From Zeugodacus cucurbitae (taxonomy: Eukaryota > Arthropoda > Insecta > Diptera > Tephritidae): DNA of 64,000 nt. Below, piece after piece: positions 35,531 to 45,798 of the stretch. Under the pieces are notes generated by a model that saw nothing but the letters and a program-made list of their open reading frames with translations, searched no databases and was not told the DNA's origin. The DNA lies in NCBI RefSeq assembly GCF_028554725.1, contig NC_071670.1, positions 21,208,001 to 21,272,000 of the forward strand, read 5' to 3'. Position numbers and translations under genes: made by a program. Numbering within the stretch: the stretch's first letter is position 1; each line of letters begins with the position of its first letter.

Positions 35531-35842
35531 ATGAGGAGGTATATCGTTGTATCTGACAGCGCAGGGTTTATGATATCGGTACTCCTTGCCGGAGATTTCA
35601 ATGTAAATTCCTCATTGCCAGAAGCTGAACCATTACTGGCATTTCTCAGAGAGAAATTTTCATTAGAAATGATTAATGGAAGAAATGATCCTACGACAAA
35701 AGGAGGTACGACTATTGATACGGTATTCGCGAGAAGTATAGATAAAATAGATGTAAGACATTTCATATCGTATTTTAGTTATCATAATCCAATTGTAAAT
35801 ATTATAGATATCAATCCGTCAGAACCCAGAAATGATAATTGA
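35531..35842 (+). pseudogene. Endonuclease-like fragment, Helentron-type (inference)
   Basis: The open frame encodes VLLAGDFNVNSSLPEAEPLL, FLREKFSLEMI, then TTKGGTTIDTVFARSIDKID and FISYFSYHNPIVNIID, the C-terminal half of an exonuclease-endonuclease-phosphatase fold (GDFN and the TTIDTVF strand). I recognise it as the endonuclease type often found beside PIF1-like helicases in arthropod Helentron-type elements. The assignment is not certain. The N-terminal catalytic half is absent; the first 15 residues come from the tandem repeat. Confidence 0.55.
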
Positions 35843-36111
35843 TTTGGACTTTGGTTTATAAAATGTGCATAATAAATTTATAAAATGTGAATTTAAGAAA
35901 GTGTTGGTCAGTTCACCATTTTTTTATCCTTTCCCTCTCGCTAGTTTTCTTTCATACAAAATGACATACAAATTTTACGTTTTTTTAGTTTCATCGCAAT
36001 AGAAATATAAAATCGTAGTGTCCAGTTTTTATAGTTGCCAATCTTTTACGTAATTGGAGTGTAACTAACCGATGTGATTTAAATAAAGTGGTTAAGTATA
36101 AAAAAGTCTAA

Positions 36112-36449
36112 CAGCCGGTTTCACAAAATTTTTTAATAGAAAGTTATAAGCTCCATTTAATTTAAATTTTTATTTAACATTGCACTTAAGTTTCCTGCGT
36201 TTCACCATTATTGACATTTGGCATCCAAAAAATTAGAAGGCAGGGATGTTACTAAGAATAACAGCTGATTTATGTAAACAAATAAATTGTATTTGTTTGT
36301 CAAAATGGGAAACAAATTGGAATCAGCTGAAAGAAAAGCGTACATATGAGAGTATTTAAATAACCGTGACCATTTAAATAAAAATTAAGTCAAATGGTGA
36401 AACTGAAATTAATTATTTTTCACTTAAATTTGTTTCGTGAAACCGACTG
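36112..36449. mobile_element. PIF/Harbinger-type MITE (TAA duplication)
   Basis: Ends CAGCCGGTTTCACAAAATTT and, inverted, CAGTCGGTTTCACGAAACAA. TAA on both sides (36109-36111, 36450-36452). 338 bp, AT-rich, no coding. Shared ATTTAAATAAAAATT/AATTTAAATTTTTATTTAA stretches inside both arms. Confidence 0.75.
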
Positions 36450-36499
36450 TAAGTGTAATGGAAACATTCGGCCCTATTACCGTTGTCGTTTTAATAGTC

Positions 36500-37100
36500 G
36501 TCGTCGTTTCGTTCGTAAATTGGTATTCTTGAAGTATATCGTAACGCCTAAGAAAAGTTAGCGCGTAGGGACTCCACGCACCTTTTGCTATGTCAATTTC
36601 TTCATTTGATAAAATAAATGAATTTATTATATTAGCTTTTGCCCAGTGTATTGCGTTTGAGATATTTAAAACTTCTTCCTTAATTATCTCTAATTTATAT
36701 TTTAATTATAAGAACGATTCTGTTTCTGAAAATTTTTAATTTTGTATAGTTATAAATTATGTTATTTGTAATATTTGTTATTTCACTAATTTCTTCGTTG
36801 TGAGTTTATTCATAGTCTTTATGGTCTGGACTTTATTGTGTTCTAATCTGCTTTATTAATTGGAATATGAAGGTATAGTTGGGATTCTGTCGAACTTTTT
36901 CGATTTTAATGGACTTTTCTATATTGTCAATTGTTTCTATATATTGGTTTATATTAATTTGGTGTATTATCTTTAATGTTCCTGTCTGCATCTTTGTCTT
37001 CTGCCACCAGTTGTGAGTTTGAATAGTCCAATATTTGTACGTCCGCCAGGCATAGCGGTAGTAGTAGTAGTCTGAAAATGTCGCTACTTATTTTAATTCC
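36500..37100 (-). pseudogene. Env N-terminal/middle part of the provirus
   Basis: The minus strand near 36710-36540 reads EIIKEEVLNISNAIHWAKAN, then IINSFILSNEEIDIAKGAWS, a segment family-typical of errantivirus Env between the fusion-peptide region and the ectodomain core. Upstream to about 37100 the frame is broken by stops. It is separated from the C-terminal part (31701-32345) by the 32360-36470 insertion. Confidence 0.6.
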
Positions 37101-37110
37101 GTATGCTTCT

Positions 37111-39440
37111 TTTATGAATAATCTGACCCTTTTCCGTTAATATGGTACTAATTCTATCTTCTTTAACTATTTCTTTACTGTAGGGTTTACTTAATTTTGT
37201 TTCTAATCTCCTATTTTTCTTAAATAATCTTTAAAAATTACATGACCTGGTAGATATGTTTTTATTTCCTGTTTTTTTTCCTATTGTAGTACTCAATGTA
37301 TTTACATTGCTTCTGCGCTAATTTTTGCAAATTACTTTGCCTGGTTTTTCAATATCTTCTGGTGTAAATGTTACATTTCCATGGAAAAATAAATCTACTG
37401 GCTCTTTCACTGCTCTTTCTAATAGCTCTTCGAAATTTCTGTGTCCACCATTTTCTTTGATGCAACGTATTATTTCGATTAGGGTGGAGTGGAATCTTTC
37501 CACCTGTCCGTTACCTTGGCTTTAATATGGAGGAGGTATAAATTTCTATTCCTTTCTGCAGTCGTTTATTTTAGCCATTTCCTTATACAGTCCAAAAATG
37601 AAAGAAATCTGATAATAACCACGCCAACCATACAAAGGTTAGGTTGAAAATTACTTAAAGTGCGTTAACTCACTAACGAAAAACGTCAGAAACACCAAAT
37701 TTTACATAAGAAATGGCAGAAGAAAGCTGCACTGAGATTTTTTTACAAAATGGAAAATGGGCGTGGCGTCGCCCACTTATGGGTCAAAAACCATATCTCA
37801 GGACTACTTGACAGATTTCAATGAAATTAGGTATATAATATTTTCTTGACACCCTGATGACACGTGTGAAAAATGGACGAAATTGGTTCACAACCACGAA
37901 AACTTCCCATATAACTCATTTTTGAATTTCATCTTATTCCTTCACTTTATAATATATACATTAGGAACCAATGAAGATAGCGAAAACTTTACACAAACAC
38001 TGTATATGATCTGTTGCATCACTTGTGAAAAAATTGTCAAAATGGAACCATGACTTTTCAAGGCCCCTGATATCGAACATGAAGAACTCAGTGCCTAAGG
38101 ATAATTTTTCCCCGAAAATATACTTAGGTAAATCCCACAGATATTTTAATGTAATTCATTACCTCTGAATTTTTTTCTTATAACAGTCTGTACCTGAAAT
38201 GGTAAAAATCGGGTCTTAACTTCCCCCAGATCCCATATACCTAATTATAAGTAATATTATATTAAGTGAGCGTATAGTCTTCGATACATTGTATCTTGGT
38301 GGTGAAAACGAGTGAAATCGGTTTAGGAATTACCTCAGTGCCCATATACTATTTATGATGATTTTCGTTATTCTATTGAACTTTATACCCAATATATGGG
38401 TCGAATTGTGTTATCTTTATAAAATTATGTCAATAAATTGCGAGAGTATAAAATGTTCGGTTACACCCGAACTTAGCCCTTCCTTACTTGTTAATTACTG
38501 CGTATTTGGTGAACTTATCTAAGCCGTCTTTACAATTTTATTTTCTGTCAAACATATATCTATGTGTACTGTATGTCCTGGGTATGTCCTGGATATGTGG
38601 GTAGTACGGTTGCCGTTAGTATAGGTTGATTTGGATGTCTTTCGTATTTATTCTCCTTGCATATAGTGCAAATGGCTATAATTCTTTTTATTTTGTTTAA
38701 CATACCAGGGAAATATTTATTTTCAAGAATTTGTATCCTATTTTCTTTTAAGTTTCTTTGAGCTCTGTATGAATGCCATTTATAACAGATGGATTAAGGT
38801 ATCGTTTCAAGTGAGAAACAAGTAATTGTTCATTGTAATTATATGTCTATGATTAGTTGTAAAAACTATCTTGAATTGGTATGAAGGTACATAATCAAGT
38901 TTAAAAAATATTTGATTCTTAAAATCATTAATTAGAACTTCTGCACAAGGAATTAGATTGTGACCTGAACTTTCGTCACTGTGCATTGTGGGTGTGAGTG
39001 AATTTATCTTTTTCCTTGAAACTAGATTCGCTTTACCGAGTTTATAAACAAGTTCATAATTATATTCTTCTAAAATGGCTTTCCATCTCTTCATCTTACT
39101 ATTAGTATTGTATGGCTTAGAATTGAACCGTAAAGATAACTTCTTAATGAATTAAGTGACCAAATTATAGAAAGCATTTCCTTTTCATTATTGTCTTATA
39201 AAAAAAAGTATAATATTAAAAATTTGTTTTTCCTACTTGCGGCCCAAAAATGTCTACAAAAGTATGGTGGGTAATTTCGATGTCTCCGACAACAGATTTT
39301 ACAGAGAATGGTTTTTCTTTTAAAATTGGATTCCTAATTTTAGTTGACTGGATATAATTTTTATTAGATCCAGTATCAATTAAAAATTCTATCGTGTCTC
39401 CGTGCCTTGTTTTAAATTCGTAATAAGGCAGCGAAGATGG
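37111..39440 (-). pseudogene. Pol remnant of the provirus (protease, RNase H, integrase; RT deleted)
   Basis: In minus-strand order: protease-like FLIDTGSNKNYIQSTKI at about 39400, with the DTG active site as DTGS; a deletion of the whole reverse transcriptase core; the RNase H end NEKEMLSIIWSLNSLRSYLY at about 39190 and WKAILEEYNYELVYKLGKAN (39090); a zinc-finger integrase region near 38700; an interruption by repeat R3 (37579-38490); then the integrase core end GQVERFHSTLIEIIRCIKEN (37318-37503). Numerous stops. No YADD motif is present. Confidence 0.75.
37579..38490 (+). repeat. Dispersed repeat family R, copy R3 (5' truncated), inside integrase
   Basis: Same block order as R1: AACCTAACCTTTG (inverted), GGGCGTGGCGTCGCCCACTT, TTTCTTGACACCCTGATGAC, ending GCGAGAGTATAAAATGTTCGG and CTTAGCCCTTCCTTACTTG. 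It lacks the TTGCGAGAGTAT start hairpin. It splits the integrase reading frame of the provirus. Confidence 0.8.
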
Positions 39441-40258
39441 TGCTATTCTAAAAAATTAATATTATCATGTTCGTTAGTTTTAGTATGTGTATTCATTTGG
39501 TTTGTTTTGTTATAATTATTATAAGGATTGGCATCATAGATACCGTTTGGTTCTGTGTTATAGTGATAATCATCGGAATGTTCTAATTCCGTATTAGTAT
39601 GAAAATGTCTTTGTTTTTTATTAGGAGAGTGTGCCATCTGTGTAGAGAGTGGTCGTTTATAATTTACGCGTCTTGATTGTATGGAGTTATCTACTTCCAT
39701 AAGAGTTGATGGCTTTGTGGGCAAGTTATTCCTATTATAATTGTTATGAGGAATAGTGGGTGAGTACTGGGGATAATAATTTAGTTGACGACCAAGCCCT
39801 TAGTTTGGTTTAGGTGGTGTAAGAGGACCATGAGAGTAGTTAGGATTACAATTTGGTTTACTACCAAATGCGAAGTTATTTGAGTTATTATTATAATGAT
39901 TTGGTTGATGACCAAATGCAAAGTTTTGTTTGGGCTTATGAGAATACGTAAGTTCTGGGTAGAATACTTGATTATTTCTAAAATTATTATATTGAGGGAG
40001 TCGTGGTTGGAAATTAGTTTTATGTGCATTATGTACATGATTTATTTTAAATGTCTAGTGTCCAATTTTTGACATAAATGTAAAGCTTTGTCTAAAATTA
40101 GTGAAAGGTGTTGGTAAACTTTTTGGTAGAATGTCGAGATGTCGTCGTGGCGTTGAGCTAATGTCGTCATTTATTATTCGGGTGTGCCTATGTCTCTCTA
40201 ATCCGAATAATGCATCATAAGACATTTACTAATTTGAGACCAGTCAAGAGGAGTAATA

Positions 40259-40951
40259 CGAGGGTTGCTATATATATTTCTGGTGCAATCTGACATTTCC
40301 ATTGGAAAGTTTGACATTTTTTAGCATAACATCACTCAGAACGTTTTGTCATTTAATCGTGAATTGTTTTATTTACAGGGAATTAAAAAATTCATCTCGG
40401 CCAAAAAATGGATTTAACTCGTGAACATTTTCGTGCGATCATTTTTCACAACTTTCGACGTGGATTACGCGACAAGAGTGCATCGATGAACTAAAATCTT
40501 TGTATGGCTATGAAGCACCATCCTATAGCACTGTGAAAAACTGGTACAACGAATTCAGTCGTGGCCGACGCTCGCTCAAAGACGAATTCCGTGAAGGTCG
40601 TCCAAAAACAGCCGTTGTGCCAGAAAACATCGATGCCGTACGTGAACTGATAATGCAAGACCGTCATGTAACATACCTTCAGATAGAGGCATGCCTATGC
40701 ATTTCTCCCACCAGCATACATTCGATATTGCATGAACACCTAGCCGTAAAATAGGTTTGTTCTCGTTGGATCTCGCACAATTTGTCAATCGCTCAAAAAA
40801 AGGCTCAAAAAAGTGCTTCGAAAATTGGTTTGAGCGCATGCAAAATTGTATAAATCTTGATGGAGAATATTTTGAAAAACAAGAAAACCATTTTCGTTGA
40901 TAAATATTCCTATTTTCATTATCAGGCCAGAAATATATATAGCAACCCGCG
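40259..40951 (+). mobile_element. Mariner element, internally deleted
   Basis: Terminal inverted repeats CGAGGGTTGCTATATATATT and CGCGGGTTGCTATATATATT, TA on both sides. The coding trace starts MDLTREHFRAIIFHNFRRGL, continues after a small frameshift with GYEAPSYSTVKNWYNEFSRG and RPKTAVVPENIDAVRELIMQ, then jumps to the transposase C terminus FERMQNCINLDGEYFEKQ. The whole DD34D core is deleted. Inserted in gag. Confidence 0.85.
40409..40754 (+). pseudogene. Mariner transposase N-terminal domain (truncated)
   Basis: Paired helix-turn-helix DNA-binding region. The first part 40409-40494 ends at a TGA after DKSASMN; the second, 40500-40754, reads KNWYNEFSRGRRSLKDEFRE and DRHVTYLQIEACLCISPTSI, with the hinge (family YSEIE.ELGIS..S...IL). 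It stops at HLAVK. The catalytic domain is absent, so at most a DNA-binding fragment could be made. Confidence 0.7.
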
Positions 40952-41439
40952 TATATGACTCCAAGACGGTGTCGGCATCGCAAACTATTTTATGTCTAAT
41001 TGTATGTAATGTTGCAAAGTATTTAGGGGTGTTCTTTACCCCATCGTATGCTTTAAATATTCTGTCGATACTCTTTCTACAGGAGTTAAATTCTCCAGAT
41101 CGTCCAGAAAATTCTCTAAGGCATTTTACCATGTCAGGAATTTTGTCAAGTGCGTTTATCATAACGCTGTAGCCGGCTACGTTCGATGTGCTCATTCTTT
41201 CGGGCACCTGCCTAACTATAGAATTTATTAATATGGAATTAGAAGTGGGTGGATTAGAGGGCAAAAAAATTTTTTTTTATCTGAATGTTATAATGAAAAC
41301 TTCGTATTCTATAATGGCAACTAACTTCCATTCTAATTAAAACAATTATGAATAGTAACATTTTCTTTCTTTTATAATAATAATAGTTATTTCATCCTCT
41401 TGCAACATTTTTTTTTTAAATCAAAAAAATTAAATTAAA

Positions 41440-43443
41440 TTTTTTTAATAATATGATCTCTGTATTATAATTTTCATTCGGTTCTATAATTTTGACATAG
41501 TTAACCCGCATTTCCCTATCTGCTACTAATAAAATATCCGCGGAAATTACATTTCAAACTAACAATTTCGTTTGAATTAAATCGGGAATTTTTAAATATA
41601 ATTTGACTAAATAAATTTTATCTTAAATTTTCATTAAATTATATATTTTTAACAAGCATGAATTGGGACTTTAAATACATTATGCCACTGCTTTGAAGAA
41701 CTCAAATAAAAATCTGAAAATATCTCTTCCTCCTGTTATCTCATATTTTTATCTATTAATAAAATGTTTAATAGTTCTCCTAAACATGACAGTGTTAATT
41801 TCGGGAATGTGTATGAAACCTATGAAATAAATCGTCTGACACTAGAATACAGATTGGTTCTCACATACCATATAAGTTGGACTAAATATTACGGTTTCGC
41901 TTCAACTGAAGGATACTGAACATACAGATCAATAAAATAACAACAGTGGTTGATTACATAACTTTTTATCAGAAGAATTATAAAAAACACTGGGAGCACT
42001 AGAATTCGGGATATATTCCTAATTTCCTTGCTAGATATAAACAAAAGAAAAAACTGCAAAGTACAATGAAAACTATTTATTTAAACCCAGGTTTACACAG
42101 TAGTTACGTGACACAAATGTAAGATAACTGGAGTTCTTTTAGTTCTATTCCAAAGCAAGTTCTTCAAATAAAATTGTCTGCACATTCGTTCTTCATTTCT
42201 CTACTTGCTGATTTTTGGTAGAAACTTTGAACTTTTGAGACGAATTCTCTGACCCCTGAATTTGATTTACACATGTAGTTAAAACAGCGCTGTTTTGACC
42301 ATCGACTATTTTAGGTTTTTTCCAATCGCACAAGACTGAGATCCAATAAATATAGCCAATAAATTATTTATATTGACACGATGATTTATTGGCTATATTT
42401 ATTTGATCTCAGTCTTGTGCGATTGAAAAAAACCTAAAATAGTCGATGGTCAAAACAGCGCTTTTTCAACTGCATGTGTATATCAAATTTACAGGATTGG
42501 GGTCAGAGAATTCGTCTCAAAAGTTCAAAGTTTCTACCAAAAATTAGCAAGTAGAGAAATGAAGTTATAAGAAGATTGATTTGTCTGCTACGGTTTGAAG
42601 AACGAATGTGCAGACAATTTTATTTGAAGAACTTGGTTTGGAAAGAAAAAAAGAACTCCAGTTATCTTACATTTGTGTCGCGTAACTACTGTGTAAACCT
42701 GGGTTTAAATAAATAATTTTGATTGTACTTTGCAGTTTTTTCTTTTGTTTCTATCTAGCAAGGAAATTAGGAATATATGCTGAATTCTAGTGCTCCCAGT
42801 GTTTTTTATAATTCTTCTGATAAAAAGTTATGTAATCAACCACTGTTATGTTATTTTATTGACCTGTATGTTCAGTATCCTTCAGTTGAAGCGAAACCGT
42901 AATATTTAGTACTACTTACATATATAATATGTGAGTAGCAAACTGTTATTCTAGTATCTGACGATTTATTTTATAGGTTTCATTCACATTCCCGAAATTA
43001 ACACTGTCATGTTTAGGAGAACTACTAAACATTTTATTAATGGATAAAAAATATGAGATAACAGGAGATATTTTCAGATTTTAAGATTTTTATTTGAGTT
43101 CTTCAAAGCAGTGGCATAATGTATTTAAAGTCCCAAACCATGCTTGTTATATTTCTTACTATACATAGTTTTTATTAGATTTAAATATTAACTTTATTTT
43201 GATATCATGCAATAATAAAACTTAGATTTATAAAAATATATAATTTAATGAAAATTTAAGATAAAATTTATTTAGTCAAATTATATTTAAAAATTCCCGA
43301 TTTAATTCAAACGAAATTGATAGTTTGAAATGTAATTTCCGCGGATATTTTATTAGTAGCAGATAGGAAAATGCGGTTAAACTATGTCAAAATTATAGAA
43401 CCGATTGAAAGTTATAATGCATGAGATCATATTATTAAAAAAA
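41440..43443. repeat. Large inverted repeat (hairpin, about 0.93-1.07-kb arms, ~30-bp loop)
   Basis: The left arm 41440-42360 and right arm 42388-43443 are reverse complements. Examples: GTTATTTCATCCTC is outside, but TTTTTTTAATAATATGATCT at 41440 pairs with the end at 43443. CTTTAAATACATTATGCCAC (41671) pairs with about 43120. ACTATTTTAGGTTTTTTCCA (42306) pairs with about 42435. The centre is near 42374. The right arm is about 85 bp longer around 43150-43240. AT-rich, no open frame. It could be a foldback-type element or a hairpin-RNA source. Confidence 0.85.
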
Positions 43444-43588
43444 TGCCGAAAAACTGATAGCCTTGTTTTCTGCTAAAAAAAATAATTTAACTACGCTTTC
43501 ACAAAAAAGCGAAAAAATTCTTCCCATTTTTCTTTCCTTCTAAAATACAACCTTTTGTAACGCAGGGTCAAAACTTTGCTGTCACTAC

Positions 43589-44160
43589 TTACCAAACATT
43601 TTATAATTGAATCATGAATCACAACATCAATTTGATAAAAAAAACAACAAAAATAATGTTGTATATCAAAGTGTATTCAACAAAGTGAACCAGGTATATG
43701 ACATTTCATTTTTTTTACCCGAATTTGATATGTTTGTTTCCATTGATTAAACCCATACATTTATTCAAAAATTCACATTTTGAAATTCAAAAGTAAACAA
43801 ATTTTAAACCAAAAAAAAAAAAATATTTTTTAAATGAATAAAAGAAAATGCCGAATACTTTCTGCTTAGGCAAAACAACTCATGGAAGCAATTTACTAAG
43901 GTTTTGTGCTCCAACTGACAAATTGCAAACAATTTTATCAATATATATTATATTGTTAAAGTTAAAAAAAGACGGGTTAAAACAAATACATGAATTGTTT
44001 ACTATTTTATTGTCAATAGCGGGTATGTCAAATACTTAGTTCACTTTGTTAAATACACTTTGTTGTATATCATGATGAAAATGAACATAAGCGCAAATGA
44101 CAACAAACTTAATGTTGCCTGTGATTGTATATCATGATTGAATTATACAAGATTTGGTAA
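43589..44160. mobile_element. MITE-like element with long inverted repeats
   Basis: The left TTACCAAACATTTTATAATT and inverted right TTACCAAATCTTGTATAATT continue as ...CAATCATGA on both sides. A second inner pair (TTCAACAAAGTGAAC / GTTCACTTTGTTAAA) faces each other. No coding. The target duplication is unclear. Confidence 0.55.
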
Positions 44161-44539
44161 GTGAACATATTTCTCACTCTTTTTGGGTGTACATGTTTTT
44201 CTCGAAATAGTATATTCAGAAAACCGTTCAAAAAGTTTTATATGGTAGCAGATTTACCAATACCATGGGTAGTCAATACTGCTTAATTTTTTTTATAACT
44301 TTTAATTAAAAATACGTGAATAAATGTTTGTGTAAAAACCTTGGAACCGTTTTTTTTAATTACCTTATTCAGTTGTATATATGGAGATGCTGATCTCTTT
44401 TCTTCACGTATTGGATTTCAAACATGTACGATTGAAAAAAATTAAACTACAGTCCAAAAGAAATTGCAAGAACGCAAAATAAAACTGTTGTAGTAGATAA
44501 TCGGTCCAAGTCATTCTAAATGTAATCAGTCAACATTTT

Positions 44540-45120
44540 GTATCCATTGACCGAACATTCCTTGCCCTTTAATTGTAGCGAAAGCATAATCTTTAGGACA
44601 ACTTCTGAAAGGCTTCGAAACTTAAACCAACTAAAACTGGCTAACTGAACGCCAGGACAAAGGAAAGTTCGTAGGTGAAGAAGTTTTCATTCCGAGGATT
44701 CCGGTGATACCAACCGATTTGCCGTTTGAGTTTAAACGACTTCAATTGCTTCTATGACCGTTAACAAATGAGAAGGCTACTCCTTGAAAGTATGTGGTCT
44801 GAAATCATAAAATTCATGTTTTTCCAATGGTCAATTATAAGTATGTGGCATGTTCACGGAACAGAAGACCGCGTTATTTGTTCTCTTGCGCCTTATTATA
44901 AAATGTAAAAGGTCTGATTATAAATTACAAGGTGCTTCACTGAAGAGTGCTACCCATGCACCAAAATACATAGCTAATAAAGGATCATTAAAATACTTGA
45001 TTTTTTATTATCCTATTCAATGCATTAAAATGAACTCAATAAAATCAAAAATATGCTCATTTATTGTCTCTAAGGCGGAAGAAACTTCTCCGCTGGGCCA
45101 GCTAGTATATTTATAAAAAT
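44540..45120 (+). pseudogene. Helitron/PIF1-type helicase C-terminal fragment
   Basis: The plus strand near 44670-44760 encodes GEEVFIPRIPVIPTDLPFEF then KRLQLLL, the conserved end of PIF1-like Helitron helicases. It is followed by LTNEKATP..KYVV (family INKAQGQSL..CG) and HVFPMVNYKYVACSRNRRPR (family FSHGQLYVACSR). The segment ends near 45080-45117 in CGGAAGAAACTTCTCCGCTG and GGCCAGCTAGTA, resembling a transposon 3' end. Several stops. Confidence 0.7.
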
Positions 45121-45600
45121 TCTAAAACTTGCTTACAGCAATTTTTTCTTAGATACGTTGATTTTTATGTTTTTTATTTTTTTTTTAATATTTTTCTTTT
45201 TCTTTATAAAAATTCTAAAAGTTTCTTTCCGCTTTTTTTTATATATTTATAAACTTTTTTTTAATTTCTTTCGATTTTTTTTTAATTATCAAATGTTGCT
45301 TACAGCAATTTTTTCTCGATTACTTTTTCTCACTTTCTTATGTATTTATTAAAATTCTCAAAATTTTTCTTAAACATTTGTTTGCATTTTTTATATTTAT
45401 AACAATTTTCCTTCTTTAATTATCTTGGTATTTTTTTTCTTTAATTACAACTTTTCTCTCTTTATTTATATTTTTTGTTTCAACAGAATATATGGGATTT
45501 TGTTTGACTCTTTGAAATGATCCTGTTCTTATTGTACTGAGGTCCCTCGTAGTTTGATTGATCCCTTGTCGCCAAGTAGTCACTTTCGTTAAAAATTATT
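45121..45600. other. T-rich low-complexity stretch in the provirus leader region
   Basis: Long (T)n and (A/T) runs with recurring TTTATATATTTATAA and AATTTTTTCTT. Any open frame here only reflects composition (Phe/Leu). The proviral leader to the right LTR follows to 45798. No clear primer-binding site was identified. Confidence 0.6.
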
Positions 45601-45798
45601 TTTTTGAATTATAACATACGCGTGGCCGTACTTTATAATTTTCGGTTTTTTGTTTGTAATTTTTAAAACTTTCCTTGTTAACGATCGCGTAGCCGTACTT
45701 TTTAGTTTTCGGGCCGTTTATCACTATCCGCCGGTGGTCCCTGCTTCATTATATTATTTAAAATAAAAAAAATATTTTTTTTTGTCAGATCTATCTAT

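Larger units (their letters stand above)
32497..35575. repeat. Tandem repeat of about 477-bp units (three units), middle unit interrupted by RTE G
   Basis: TTGGTTG(A/G)TGACATATTCACA recurs at about 32510, 32987 and 35305, and GATGAGGAGGTATATCGTT at about 32743, 35060 and 35530. Unit 1 to unit 2 is 477 bp. Unit 2 is 371 bp after removing the RTE (33041-34987), with about 106 bp missing at the junction. The segments 32670-33040 and 34988-35358 are almost identical. Tandem repeats of this kind are common in Helentron-related elements, but the assignment is inference. Confidence 0.75.
39443..41264 (-). pseudogene. Gag remnant of the provirus, split by a mariner
   Basis: The N-terminal piece at 40952-41264 encodes INSIVRQVPERMSTSNVAGY and SVMINALDKIPDMVKCLREF, then FSGRSGEFNSCRKSIDRIF, typical of errantivirus Gag. 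The mariner 40259-40951 cuts it. The C-terminal Asn-rich tail continues 40258-39443 with a RPLSTQMAHSPNKKQRHF segment. No CCHC knuckle is obvious, as in many gypsy-type Gags. Frameshifts in the tail. Confidence 0.7.

Noticed and set aside
45158..45352. Phe-rich open frame
   Set aside because: A product of T-rich low-complexity DNA rather than a coding sequence.
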